From the NCBI RefSeq assembly GCF_002159175.1, contig NZ_NFGZ01000019.1, positions 1 through 57,495 on the forward strand: a DNA stretch of 57,495 nucleotides, read 5' to 3'. Source of the stretch: Flavonifractor sp. An92 (GTDB lineage: Bacteria > Bacillota > Clostridia > Oscillospirales > Oscillospiraceae). The notes beneath the pieces were generated by a model. The model was not told where the DNA came from, did not search any database, and saw only the letters and a program-made list of their open reading frames with translations. Shown here in pieces: positions 32,388 through 41,419 of the stretch (its first letter is position 1; each line of letters opens with the position of its first letter). Position numbers and translations under genes: made by a program.

Positions 32388-33122
32388 ATGACGACAGGGC
32401 GCATCCACTCCCTGGAGTCCATGGGACTGGTGGACGGGCCGGGCATCCGCACCGTGGTCTTTCTGCAGGGCTGCGCGCTGCGCTGCCGGTACTGCCACAA
32501 CCCCGACACCTGGGACCCGGGCGCTCCGGCCCAGACCGTTACCCCGGCGGAGCTGGTGGACCGGCTGCTCCGCTACAAGCCCTACTACGGCGCGACCGGC
32601 GGGGTGACCTTCTCCGGCGGGGAGCCACTGCTCCAGCCGGAGTTCCTGGCCGAGTGCCTGAAGCGCTGCCGGGCGGCGGGCATCCACACCTGTCTGGACA
32701 CCGCCGGGGCCGGTCTGGGGGAGTACGGGGCCATTCTGGCCCACACCGACCTCATCCTGCTGGACGTGAAGCACTACGACCCCGAGGGCTACCGGAACGT
32801 GATCGGGGCGGACATAGGGGCCTTTGACCGCTTCCTGGCCGCCGCCCAGGCGGCGGAGATCCCCCTGTGGGTGCGCCACGTGGTGGTCCCCGGCCTCACC
32901 GACGGGGAGGAGCACCTGGAAGGGTTGGAGCGGTACTTGCAGACCATCCGCCGCATCCAGCGGGTAGAGCTGCTGCCCTACCACACCCTGGGGGTCCACA
33001 AGTACGCGGCCCTGGGTATCCCCTACCCCCTGGAGGGCGTGGAGCCCATGGACCCCGCCAGCCTGAAGGGCTGGAACCTGAGACTGAACGAGACCTGCTG
33101 TGAAAGGAGATCAGGAGTATGA
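32388..33122 (+). CDS. pflA: Pyruvate formate-lyase-activating enzyme (radical SAM)
   Basis: Activates PFL by abstracting hydrogen from its glycine, using S-adenosylmethionine and a [4Fe-4S] cluster, 244 residues. The cluster motif is CALRCRYC (Cys29, Cys33, Cys36, CxxxCxxC). [16 protein letters not shown] is the SAM-binding GGE region, and DTAGAG and LLDVKHYD follow. An ATG at 32379 is only one base after AAGGAGG and therefore unlikely; the ATG at 32388 has proper spacing. Its stop overlaps the start of pflB by four bases. Cytoplasmic and oxygen-sensitive. Confidence 0.95.
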   Translation: MTTGRIHSLESMGLVDGPGIRTVVFLQGCALRCRYCHNPDTWDPGAPAQTVTPAELVDRLLRYKPYYGATGGVTFSGGEPLLQPEFLAECLKRCRAAGIHTCLDTAGAGLGEYGAILAHTDLILLDVKHYDPEGYRNVIGADIGAFDRFLAAAQAAEIPLWVRHVVVPGLTDGEEHLEGLERYLQTIRRIQRVELLPYHTLGVHKYAALGIPYPLEGVEPMDPASLKGWNLRLNETCCERRSGV

Positions 33123-35362
33123 GTATTGACGTGAATTGCACCGCCTGGAGCGGGTTCCGCACCGGCGAGTGGCGCCATTTGGTGAATGTCCGCAATTTCA
33201 TCCAGAAAAACTATACCCCCTATACGGGCGACGCCTCCTTCCTGGCCCCCATTTCCTCCAAAACCGCCGCGGTGTGGGAAAAAGCCCAGGCCCTCATCAT
33301 CGAAGAGGTGAAGAAGGGCATCATCGACGTGGAGACCCACGCGGTGAGCGGCATCGACAACTTCGCCCCCGGCTACATCGATCAGGAGAATGAAGTGATC
33401 GTGGGCCTCCAGACCGACGCGCCCCTCAAGCGTATCGTCAATCCCTTCGGCGGCATCCGCAACGCCACCTCCGCCCTGGAGCAGTACGGCTACCAGCTGG
33501 ACCCGGAGATCGAGCGGCACTTCCGCCTCTACCGCAAGACCCACAACGAGGGCGTGTTCGACGCCTACCCCAAGCGCACCCGTCTGGCCCGCCACGCCGG
33601 GCTCCTCACCGGCCTGCCCGACGCCTACGGCCGGGGCCGCATCGTGGGCGACTACCGCCGGGTGCCCCTGTACGGCACCGACTTCCTCATTGAGGAGAAG
33701 GAAAAAGACCTGGACATGATCGACGGCCCCATGACCGACGAGCGCATCCGCCTGCGGGAGGAGGTCCAGATGCAGATCCGGGCTTTGAAGGAGATGGCCT
33801 CCATGGCCGCCAAGTACGGCTGTGACATCACCCGTCCGGCGGAGAACGCCCACGAGGCGGTGCAGAATCTGTACATGGCCTATCTGGCGGGCATCAAGGA
33901 GAACAACGGCGCGGCCACCTCCCTGGGCCGTACCGCCACCTTCCTGGACATCTACCTCCAGCGGGACCTGGAGCGGGGCATCCTGGACGAGCAGGGAGCC
34001 CAGGAGCTCATCGACCAGTTCGTCATCAAGCTCCGTCTGGTGCGCCATCTGCGCACCCCCGAGTACAACGAGCTCTTCGGCGGCGACCCCACCTGGGTCA
34101 CCGAGTCCATCGGCGGCATGGGGGTGGACGGCCGCACCCTGGTGACCAAAAACTCTTTCCGCTACCTCCACACCCTCACCAATCTGGGCACCGCCCCCGA
34201 GCCCAACCTCACCGTCCTCTGGAGCCAGCACCTCCCCCAGGGTTTCAAGGACTACTGCGCCAGGATGAGCATCGACACCGACTCCATCCAGTACGAGAGC
34301 GACGAGCTCATGCGCCCCATGTACGGCGACGACTACTGCATCGCCTGCTGTGTGTCCGCCATGGCGGTGGGCAAGCAGATGCAGTTCTTCGGGGCCCGGG
34401 CCAACCTGGCCAAGAGCCTGCTGTATGCCATCAACGGCGGCGTGGATGAGAAGAAGGGCGGCGTCATCGTCCCCAACATCGAGCTGGACCGGGATGAGGT
34501 GCTCAACTACTCCAAGGTGCTGGGCAACTACAAAAAGGTCCTCGCCTACGTGGCCGAGCTCTACGTGGACACCATCAACATCATCCACTACATGCATGAC
34601 AAGTACGCCTATGAGAGCAGCCAGATGGCCCTCCACGACACCCTGGTGGAGCGGCTGGCCGCCTTCGGCGTGGCGGGTCTGTCCATCGCCGCCGACTCCC
34701 TCTCCGCCATCAAGTTCGCAAAAGTGAAGCCCATCCGCAACGAGGAGGGCATCGCCGTGGACTTTGAGGTGGAGGGCGACTTCCCCAAGTACGGCAACGA
34801 CGACGACCGGGTGGACGACATCGCTGTGGAGCTGGTGTCCTATTTCTCGGCGGAGCTCAAGAAGCACCCCCTCTACCGCAACGCCATCCACACCCTCTCC
34901 GCCCTCACCATCACCTCTAACGTGATGTACGGCAAAAAGACCGGCGCTACCCCCGACGGTCGCAAGGCCGGGGAGCCCTTCGCCCCCGGCGCCAACCCCA
35001 TGCACGGTCGGGACAAGAACGGCGCCCTGGCCTCCCTCAACTCGGTGGCCAAGATCCCCTACCGGGCGGTGTGTCAGGACGGCGTGTCCAACACCTTCTC
35101 CATCGTGCCCTCCGCGCTGGGCAAGACCGACGAGGAGCGGGTGGACAACCTGGTGCACATCCTGGACGGCTACTTCATCCAGGGAGCCCACCACCTGAAC
35201 GTGAACGTCATGAACCGGCAGCTGCTGGTGGACGCCATGGAGCACCCCGAGCAGTACCCCACCCTGACCATCCGGGTATCCGGCTACGCGGTGAACTTCT
35301 CCCGCCTCAGCCGCGAGCAGCAGCTGGAGGTCATCAAGCGCACCTTCCACGAGAGCATTTAA
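33119..35362 (+). CDS. pflB: Formate C-acetyltransferase (pyruvate formate-lyase)
   Basis: Converts pyruvate and CoA to acetyl-CoA and formate, 747 residues, standard length. The paired active-site cysteines are Cys410-Cys411 in [10 protein letters not shown]. The glycyl radical is on Gly722 in [13 protein letters not shown] near the C-terminus. Other landmarks are [26 protein letters not shown] and [22 protein letters not shown]. Translationally coupled to pflA, here placed upstream, the reverse of the E. coli order. Central to mixed-acid fermentation, it supports an anaerobic lifestyle. Confidence 0.97.
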   Translation: MSIDVNCTAWSGFRTGEWRHLVNVRNFIQKNYTPYTGDASFLAPISSKTAAVWEKAQALIIEEVKKGIIDVETHAVSGIDNFAPGYIDQENEVIVGLQTDAPLKRIVNPFGGIRNATSALEQYGYQLDPEIERHFRLYRKTHNEGVFDAYPKRTRLARHAGLLTGLPDAYGRGRIVGDYRRVPLYGTDFLIEEKEKDLDMIDGPMTDERIRLREEVQMQIRALKEMASMAAKYGCDITRPAENAHEAVQNLYMAYLAGIKENNGAATSLGRTATFLDIYLQRDLERGILDEQGAQELIDQFVIKLRLVRHLRTPEYNELFGGDPTWVTESIGGMGVDGRTLVTKNSFRYLHTLTNLGTAPEPNLTVLWSQHLPQGFKDYCARMSIDTDSIQYESDELMRPMYGDDYCIACCVSAMAVGKQMQFFGARANLAKSLLYAINGGVDEKKGGVIVPNIELDRDEVLNYSKVLGNYKKVLAYVAELYVDTINIIHYMHDKYAYESSQMALHDTLVERLAAFGVAGLSIAADSLSAIKFAKVKPIRNEEGIAVDFEVEGDFPKYGNDDDRVDDIAVELVSYFSAELKKHPLYRNAIHTLSALTITSNVMYGKKTGATPDGRKAGEPFAPGANPMHGRDKNGALASLNSVAKIPYRAVCQDGVSNTFSIVPSALGKTDEERVDNLVHILDGYFIQGAHHLNVNVMNRQLLVDAMEHPEQYPTLTIRVSGYAVNFSRLSREQQLEVIKRTFHESI

Positions 35363-35398
35363 AAAACAGAGGACGGCACGTGCCGTCCTCTGTTTTTT
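35361..35398. terminator. Bidirectional terminator between pflB and a Crp/Fnr gene
   Basis: A perfect 19-bp palindrome (AAAAAACAGAGGACGGCAC and complement) with A- and T-runs on both ends. Serves both convergent genes. Confidence 0.93.
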
Positions 35399-35979
35399 TA
35401 AACGCTCTCGCTCTCTTTGAGGGACTTGCGGATCTTGCTGAAGGTCACCGGGGTCATATTCAGCAGGGATGCGATGTATTTGTGGCTGATCCTGTGGATG
35501 AGACCGGGATAGGTCTCCAGGAACCACTGGTAGCGCTGGGCAGCGGAGTACTGACAGATGGCGATCTTCAGCGCGCGGTGCATACCGGCGGCCCGGAGGA
35601 CCAGCTGCTGGTAGAGTTCCGCCACGGCCGGCTGCTCCCGGATGAGGCGGAAGGCCTCCTCCACCGGGATACAGGCCAGTGTACAATCCGTCAGGGCCTC
35701 CATGGTGACCGAGGCCGGCTGGGTAAGGTCGTTGTCCGGCATGGCGGCGTCGCCGCTGTGGTAGACGATGCAGTCGGTGATGTCCCGGCCGTTGATGTCC
35801 AGCAGGACCCCACGGAGTGTCCCGTGCATGAGGAAGAACACGTAAGTGGGCACCTCTCCCTGCTGGATCAGAATGTCCCCCTGGCGGCAGAGACGGATCT
35901 CCGACAGCCCCACCACCTGTTCCAGCAGGTCGGGATCGGTCACATGGAGGGTGTCCCGGTAAAAATCAGACAGAAACAT
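35398..35979 (-). CDS. Crp/Fnr family transcriptional regulator (first of two)
   Basis: Protein of 193 residues from the ATG at 35979, nine bases after GGGGAGG; ATGs further upstream lack ribosome sites. A cyclic-nucleotide-binding-like beta-barrel occupies about residues 20-120 (CRQGDILIQQGEVPTYVFFLMHGTLRG is typical), then a dimer helix, and a C-terminal helix-turn-helix with ISHKYIASLLNMTPVTFSKIRKSL. No N-terminal cysteine cluster of the FNR type is present, so it does not sense oxygen that way. It faces pflB across a shared terminator. Its targets are not visible, although pfl control is an obvious candidate. Confidence 0.88.
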   Translation of the reverse strand: MFLSDFYRDTLHVTDPDLLEQVVGLSEIRLCRQGDILIQQGEVPTYVFFLMHGTLRGVLLDINGRDITDCIVYHSGDAAMPDNDLTQPASVTMEALTDCTLACIPVEEAFRLIREQPAVAELYQQLVLRAAGMHRALKIAICQYSAAQRYQWFLETYPGLIHRISHKYIASLLNMTPVTFSKIRKSLKESESV

Positions 35980-36103
35980 CAGATGGCACCTCCCCTTGGT
36001 GTGATCTGGATATTTTTCCATTATACCGCTGTTCGAAGGATCTTGCATTATCCTAAGCTAACTGAAATGAATTTTTAGGGATTTTCGGTTGCTGGATCAA
36101 AGA

Positions 36104-36139
36104 CCCCCACGCCGGAGGAACCTTCCGCCGGCGTGGGGG
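36104..36139 (-). terminator. Terminator of the hybrid kinase gene
   Basis: 12-bp stem CCCCCACGCCGG with an inner AGGAA/TTCC pairing, followed on the minus strand by TCTTTGATC. The T-run is short. Confidence 0.7.
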
Positions 36140-36156
36140 CCTCGGCCGGGACCGCA

Positions 36157-38673
36157 TCAGGAGAGCACAGCCGCCAGGGCGGCTTTGATTTTATCCAGGT
36201 CGATGGGCTTGGCGATGTGGCCGTTCATCCCCGCCTCCCGGGCGGCGATGACGTCGTCAGCGAAGGCGTTGGCCGTCATGGCCAGAATGGGGATGGTGGC
36301 TCCGTCGGGCCGCTCCAGGCCCCGGATGGTCCGGGCGGCGGTATAGCCGTCCATCACCGGCATCTGGATGTCCATGAGGATGGCGTCAAAGGTGCCGGGC
36401 GGGTTGGACTGGAAGGCGTCCACCGCCTCCTGCCCGTTGGCGGCGGCGGTAATGGAGGCCCCCTCCAGCTGCAGCAGCTCGGTGGCAATCTCCAGGTTCA
36501 GGAGATTGTCCTCCGCCAGCAGGAAGTGCCGCCCGTGCAGGTCGCAGGACGCAGTGGCGGCGGATGTGCTCTCCCGGTCCTCGGTGAGCTGGCAGGGCAG
36601 GACCACTGTGAAGCGGGAGCCCTGGCCCTGGACGCTCTCCACGTCGATCTGGCCGCCCATGAGCTGCACCAGGTTCTTGGTGATGGCCATACCCAGGCCC
36701 ACGCCGCTGACCTGATTGGTCATGGAGGTGTCCTCCCGCTCGAAGGGGAGGAAGAGCTTGTTCAAAAACTCCGGCGACATGCCGATGCCGGTGTCGGTGA
36801 CGGTGTAGCGGTAGATGCGCCAGCCGCTGCGGTCGCCGGGCTGCTCCTCCACCAAGAGGGTGATGGACCCGCCGGCGGGGGTGTACTTGAGGGCGTTGGA
36901 GAGCAGATTGTTCAGGATCTGCTCCAGCCGCCGGGCGTCGGTGAGGACCACTGGGTGCTCGAAGGCCAGGGGGACCAGGGTGAACTGCTTGCCCTGCATC
37001 TGGGCCTGCATCCGGAAGAGGTCGGCCACGCCGGTGACGTGGCGCGCCAGATCGGTGGGGGCGTTCTCCAGGCCCACCTTGCCCTGCTCGATCTTGGCGG
37101 TGTCCAGCACCTCGTTGATGAGGTGGAGCAGCTGCTGGGAGGCCATGGTCACCTTGTCCAGGCTCTCCAGGGCCTTTTCCCGGTCGTCCAGGCTGCGCCG
37201 GGCCATGTCGGTAAAGCCCAGCACCGCGTTCATGGGGGTGCGCATGTCGTGGCTCATGCGGGAGAGGAAGTCGTTTTTGGCCTGGGCGGCGCTGCGGGCG
37301 CTCTCCAGAGATTCCCGCAGCAGGCGGTTGTGCTCCAGCTCGGCGGTCTTGGCCTCGTGGATCATGCGGAAAGCCAGGATGACCTCCTCCTGCTGGCCGG
37401 TGCCCTTGACGGCGAAGGCCTCGGCGCTGACCCAGCGGGGGTCCCGCTCGCTGTCCCGCAGGTATTCCAGATAGCAGCGCTCCACCTGGCCCTGGGACAG
37501 GGCGTGGAACTGCTCCAGCGAGAACTGGGCCAGGAAGGCCTCCCGGGTCTCCTCGTCGTCGATGTGCTCGAACACCGCCTGCAAAAAGCCCTCGTAGGAG
37601 CGGATGTTCTCCCACCGGCGGCGGGGGATGAGGTCCTGCTTGATGATCTCGCATACGCCGCTGTGGGCGCTGATGAGGACCACCGAGTAATAGGTCTGGC
37701 CCAGGGCCTCAAAGCAGTTGACGGTGCGCTGGCTGCGGCGGAAACGGAGGTAGTTCTGTACCGACAGATACAGGATCGCCAGCAGGAAAATGCCCTGCAG
37801 CACCAGCTGGATGTAGAAGAGGGTGGTGGCGTTGTGGCGGATGGCGGTTTCAGAGATGGTGACGATGCACATCCACCCGTTGGCGTCCACGGTGTAATAG
37901 TGGAGGTAGGTGTCCTCCGCCCCGCGCCAGCGGAGCTGGCCCCGGGTGCCGGTGAACTGGGACATGAGCTCCAGATAGTCCTCGGTGGTGAAATCGTCCA
38001 GCTCACAGGGGGCGTGCTCCTGGCCGATCTGCTGGTGGAGGATCACATGGCCCTGCTGGTCCACCACGGTGGCGGTGCCGGGGAAGATGTCACTCCCCTC
38101 CTGCCAGGTGATCTCCAGGTTGCCCACCTGGATGTCCATGGCCAGCACGCTCTCCCCGTCGTCCAGAAGCTTGGAGAGACTGATCATGAGCACGCCGTCC
38201 CGGGCGTCGCTGTACACCTCCGAGCAGGCGATCTCGCCGCCGGCCTCCACGGCCTGGGTGTACCAGATGCGGCTGCGGGGGTCGTAGTCGGGCTCCGGCA
38301 CCCAGTCGCTGCTGAAGATGGCCTCGCCCTGGATGTAGCCGTAGAGCCCGCTCTCGTCGTAGGTGAGCATCTGGGGATACTCGGCGGAATAAGTCGTCAG
38401 CCACTCCCGCACGTCCTCCAGGGAGCGGCCGGAGTCCAGCAGGGTCTGGACGTTGTAGGAGGCGCTGAGAAGGACCTGCCGGTACTCGTCCACAAAGGAC
38501 TCCTCCTGGAGCCGGAGATAGTCGGCGGTGATGCGGCCCATCTGGTTGGCGCTGTTGTAGCCGCTCTGCCCGGTCTGCACTACCCCGGCGAAGGACACCA
38601 GGCTCAGGGCCAGAAAGAGGACGATGCTCTGAATGAGGAAACGCTGTTCCAGGCTCCTGGGGTGTTTAGCCAT
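36157..38673 (-). CDS. Hybrid sensor histidine kinase with receiver domain
   Basis: Membrane sensor of 838 residues; start at 38673, after AAGGAGGGG. Helix 1 is near 13-35. A dCache-like extracytoplasmic domain (about 40-285) has [16 protein letters not shown], a pattern of amino-acid-type Cache sensors. Helix 2 is near 295-315, followed by a PAS-like region (330-440). HisKA has the phospho-site [14 protein letters not shown], HATPase has [18 protein letters not shown] and [12 protein letters not shown]. The C-terminal receiver has [22 protein letters not shown] (phospho-Asp) and AKPID. No separate response regulator or HPt gene is adjacent, so its output partner is elsewhere. Confidence 0.93.
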   Translation of the reverse strand: MAKHPRSLEQRFLIQSIVLFLALSLVSFAGVVQTGQSGYNSANQMGRITADYLRLQEESFVDEYRQVLLSASYNVQTLLDSGRSLEDVREWLTTYSAEYPQMLTYDESGLYGYIQGEAIFSSDWVPEPDYDPRSRIWYTQAVEAGGEIACSEVYSDARDGVLMISLSKLLDDGESVLAMDIQVGNLEITWQEGSDIFPGTATVVDQQGHVILHQQIGQEHAPCELDDFTTEDYLELMSQFTGTRGQLRWRGAEDTYLHYYTVDANGWMCIVTISETAIRHNATTLFYIQLVLQGIFLLAILYLSVQNYLRFRRSQRTVNCFEALGQTYYSVVLISAHSGVCEIIKQDLIPRRRWENIRSYEGFLQAVFEHIDDEETREAFLAQFSLEQFHALSQGQVERCYLEYLRDSERDPRWVSAEAFAVKGTGQQEEVILAFRMIHEAKTAELEHNRLLRESLESARSAAQAKNDFLSRMSHDMRTPMNAVLGFTDMARRSLDDREKALESLDKVTMASQQLLHLINEVLDTAKIEQGKVGLENAPTDLARHVTGVADLFRMQAQMQGKQFTLVPLAFEHPVVLTDARRLEQILNNLLSNALKYTPAGGSITLLVEEQPGDRSGWRIYRYTVTDTGIGMSPEFLNKLFLPFEREDTSMTNQVSGVGLGMAITKNLVQLMGGQIDVESVQGQGSRFTVVLPCQLTEDRESTSAATASCDLHGRHFLLAEDNLLNLEIATELLQLEGASITAAANGQEAVDAFQSNPPGTFDAILMDIQMPVMDGYTAARTIRGLERPDGATIPILAMTANAFADDVIAAREAGMNGHIAKPIDLDKIKAALAAVLS

Positions 38674-38790
38674 ACCGCGTCCCCTCCTTGTTCCCACACA
38701 GCCGCCGGGGCGAAGTGGTGGGAATGATGTCGTATTCCAGCACGGAACATCAGCTCCTGTATTTCCAAAAATAGGTCAGCTAATATTCCT

Positions 38791-38819
38791 ATTATACCCG
38801 TTTTCCAGCGGAAGGGCAA
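38791..38819 (-). promoter_or_regulatory. Promoter of the hybrid kinase gene
   Basis: On the minus strand TTGCCC, 17 bases, TATAAT. Predicted start near 38784, leader of about 110 bases. Confidence 0.65.
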
Positions 38820-38871
38820 CTGTACGGCGGGGCGGAGGACACAAAAGGCCAAAGATCTCCGACCGGTGTAT

Positions 38872-41358
38872 TCAGGTGAGGTGGAGCTGGAAGACACAGT
38901 CCACCAGCGATGCGCCGGTGTAGAAGCGGTCGGGCTCGAAGAGGGAGAAGCTGGCGAGATAGGTGCCCGGCTCCACCCCCTCCAGCTGGGCGGTGTCCAG
39001 AAGCTGGAGCACCGTCCCGGTGCCGCTGTCCACATAGCAGGAGGCGTATTCCAGCCAGGCGCCGTCCACATAGATGCCGCACCAGAGGACCAGCGGGGTG
39101 TCCATCTGGGGGGTGTCCAGCTCCAGCTCATAGCTGCCCACGTCGCCCAGGGAGAGCGTTCTGGGCCCGCTGCGGATGGAGAGCGCGAAGTCCGAATTGT
39201 TCACATGGGATACGCGCACCCGGCAGGAGGCGGACACGCCGTTGCTGGCGGAGGCGGTGATGAGGCAGTCCCCCTCGCCCAATGCGTGGACAGTGCCGTT
39301 TTTCACCGTGGCCACCTCCGGATTGCTGGTACTCCATGTGATACGGGTATCCGCCGCGTCATAGGGATAGGCCACGGCGGTGAGGGTGGTCTGTTGGTCC
39401 ACCCGCAGCAGCAGGGAGGAGGCACTGAGGGCCACCTTTTCCACCTCGGTCTCGCCGGCAGGGGTGGCCTCCACCGTCACGGCCAGGGGCTCTGGGAGGG
39501 CGATGCCGCTCACTGACGCCCGGGAACAGACCAAGTAGGCGCTGCCCGCTCCCGCGGCGGTGAGGCTGCCGTCAGGCTCCACGGTGACCACCGACTCGTC
39601 GGTGGAGTAGATCCGGCTCTCCGCCGTGGCATCCACCTCATAGGAGCCGTCCTGGGTGACGTAGTGGGCCAGCAGTTGGATGGAGGTCTGCTTTCCCTCG
39701 GTGAGCTCCACCCGAGTGTGGGACCAGCGGAAGGAGGTCAGCCGGGGCGTCTCCTCCGGTTCGGGGTCGGGCGTGGGCTCTGGGGAGGGCGTGGGAGACG
39801 GGGTGGGCGTCGGTGTGGGGGTGGGCTCCGGCTGGGCTTCCCGCAGGTCCAGCACGCCCGCGCCGGTGCCTGCCTGGCTGAGCGGTGTGGCGTAAGCTTT
39901 CAGTTCTTCCTCCAGCGCGGCGGGCATATACGCATTGGCCGTCAGCAGCACCGCTCCCGCCGCCGCCACCAGCGGGGCGGAAAAGCTGGTGCCCGAGTCG
40001 GTATACATTCCGCCGGAGGGGGCCTGTCCGGTGATCCCCACTCCGGGAGCGCAGAGGTCCACACTGTCTCCGGCGTTGGAGAAGTCCGCCAGACGGTCAT
40101 TCTGGTCGGTGGCGGCCACTACGATGGCGTCCTCACACCGCGCCGGGGAGAAGAGGGCGGTGTCGGTCCTGCTGTTTCCGGCGGCGGCCACCACCGCCAT
40201 GCCCCCGGCCGTGACCTCCTCCACCACCGCGTCAAAGAGGTCGTTTGCTCCCAGGGTGAAGCTCAGGTTGGCCAGGTCGGCCCCCGCCTCCGCGGCGTAG
40301 AGCAGTCCGGCGGAGAGGACGGAGAGCTGGGCGTGGCCCAGGGTACCGTCGGCGGAAAAGAGGCGCACCGGAAGAAGGGTTACGCACTCCGGGGTGTAGG
40401 CGGCGATGAGCGAAGCGACAAAGGTGCCATGACCGCTGGGGTCAGCACTCACTCCTTCCCGGCCGGTCTGGAAGTCAAAGCCGTCCAGCACCCGGCCGGG
40501 GAAGAGGTTCGGATTGATGCCGGTGTCCAGCACCGCCACCGTGACCGGGCGGCTCCCCGCCTGCGTCTTTCCAAAGTCCGAAAGGCCAGTGCGCTGATTC
40601 TCCCAACTGCCGGAAATGCCGCCGGAGAGGACTGCCTCGGTCTGGGCGTCCGGGGTGACCAAAAGGTCCTGTCCCTCCAGGACCTCCTGGGCCCGGGCAG
40701 TGGAGGCCTCATCGGCAAAGGACAGCACCCACAGCCCGCCGCCCAGGTCCAGGGCCTGCTCCGCGTCCACCGCGTCCAGGTCGTCCCGCTCCGCGCCCAT
40801 CACCAGCAGGCGTCTGCTCGCATAGGTGGAGACGACGGTAGCGGTCTCCGTGTCAGGGTCCCAGTCCACCTGGCAGTCCAGGGCCTCCGTGATGCCCCGC
40901 ACCGGGAGGTAGGTGCGCTCCTCGTGGAAGCAGGGGGCCACGTCCAGCTCTACGGCCTCGCCGTCCACCAGCAGGGTGTTGTCGCCCGCCTCCAGTTGGA
41001 CGGTGCGGCCCTGGGAATAGATGGTGACAGTGTTGCCGCCCTCGTACGTGATCTCGCCGCCCATGCTCTCCACCAGCGCCCGGGCGGGCAGGAGCGTCCG
41101 CTCCGCTACCACCAGCGGGGCGGTGTCCCGGCCCGGGTCGATATCCACACTCTCGCGCTTCCCGGCGTTGTCGGTGACGGTCATAGTCGTCTCACCCACA
41201 GTGAAGGAGAGGGCGGCGGTGTCGGACTGGTTTTCCGCCACCAGGGCGGCCAGGTCCTCATAGACTTCCGTGTCCACCTCCGCGGCCCGGGCGGAGGGCG
41301 CGGGCAGGAGGGCAGTCAGCACACACAGCGCCAGGACGGCGGAGCACAGGCGTTTCAT
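38872..41358 (-). CDS. Secreted S8 subtilisin-like protease with stalk and Big domains, copy A
   Basis: Exported serine protease, 828 residues. Signal peptide ends near ARA-A (26). Residues 50-175 form a copper-amine-oxidase-N-like stalk domain (RTLLPARALVESMG, RTYLPVRGITEAL). The S8 domain (about 265-500) has the triad Asp278 (VAVLDTGIN), His310 (SGHGTFVA) and Ser458 (SGTSFSAP), plus the oxyanion Asn395. A Pro/Thr/Glu linker rich in PTP repeats follows, then two or three Big2-like Ig domains. No SLH or sortase signal is seen. It lies 61 bases after its paralogue and probably shares its transcript. Likely degrades surface or host proteins. Confidence 0.92.
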   Translation of the reverse strand: MKRLCSAVLALCVLTALLPAPSARAAEVDTEVYEDLAALVAENQSDTAALSFTVGETTMTVTDNAGKRESVDIDPGRDTAPLVVAERTLLPARALVESMGGEITYEGGNTVTIYSQGRTVQLEAGDNTLLVDGEAVELDVAPCFHEERTYLPVRGITEALDCQVDWDPDTETATVVSTYASRRLLVMGAERDDLDAVDAEQALDLGGGLWVLSFADEASTARAQEVLEGQDLLVTPDAQTEAVLSGGISGSWENQRTGLSDFGKTQAGSRPVTVAVLDTGINPNLFPGRVLDGFDFQTGREGVSADPSGHGTFVASLIAAYTPECVTLLPVRLFSADGTLGHAQLSVLSAGLLYAAEAGADLANLSFTLGANDLFDAVVEEVTAGGMAVVAAAGNSRTDTALFSPARCEDAIVVAATDQNDRLADFSNAGDSVDLCAPGVGITGQAPSGGMYTDSGTSFSAPLVAAAGAVLLTANAYMPAALEEELKAYATPLSQAGTGAGVLDLREAQPEPTPTPTPTPSPTPSPEPTPDPEPEETPRLTSFRWSHTRVELTEGKQTSIQLLAHYVTQDGSYEVDATAESRIYSTDESVVTVEPDGSLTAAGAGSAYLVCSRASVSGIALPEPLAVTVEATPAGETEVEKVALSASSLLLRVDQQTTLTAVAYPYDAADTRITWSTSNPEVATVKNGTVHALGEGDCLITASASNGVSASCRVRVSHVNNSDFALSIRSGPRTLSLGDVGSYELELDTPQMDTPLVLWCGIYVDGAWLEYASCYVDSGTGTVLQLLDTAQLEGVEPGTYLASFSLFEPDRFYTGASLVDCVFQLHLT

Positions 41359-41385
41359 CTTCGTTCCACCTTTCTCAGAGTACGG

Positions 41386-41412
41386 GGGGCGCGGAGAGAA
41401 TCTCCGCGCCCC
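41386..41412 (-). promoter_or_regulatory. Stem-loop between the two subtilase genes
   Basis: Perfect 12-bp stem GGGGCGCGGAGA with GAA loop in the 61-base gap. No T-run on the minus strand, so more likely an mRNA-processing or partial-termination element than a full stop. Confidence 0.6.
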
Positions 41413-41419
41413 GAGGGTG

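Noticed and set aside
33023-35686. Long open frame antisense to pflB (over 880 codons)
   Set aside because: GC-rich codon bias creates a stop-free shadow opposite the real gene. Its translation is low complexity (Val/Gly/His-rich) and has no ribosome site; pflB is certain.
39700-39850. G/T-rich repetitive DNA resembling a microsatellite or CRISPR-like repeat
   Set aside because: It encodes the Pro/Thr/Glu linker (PTP repeats) of subtilase A, with no constant repeat and spacer structure.
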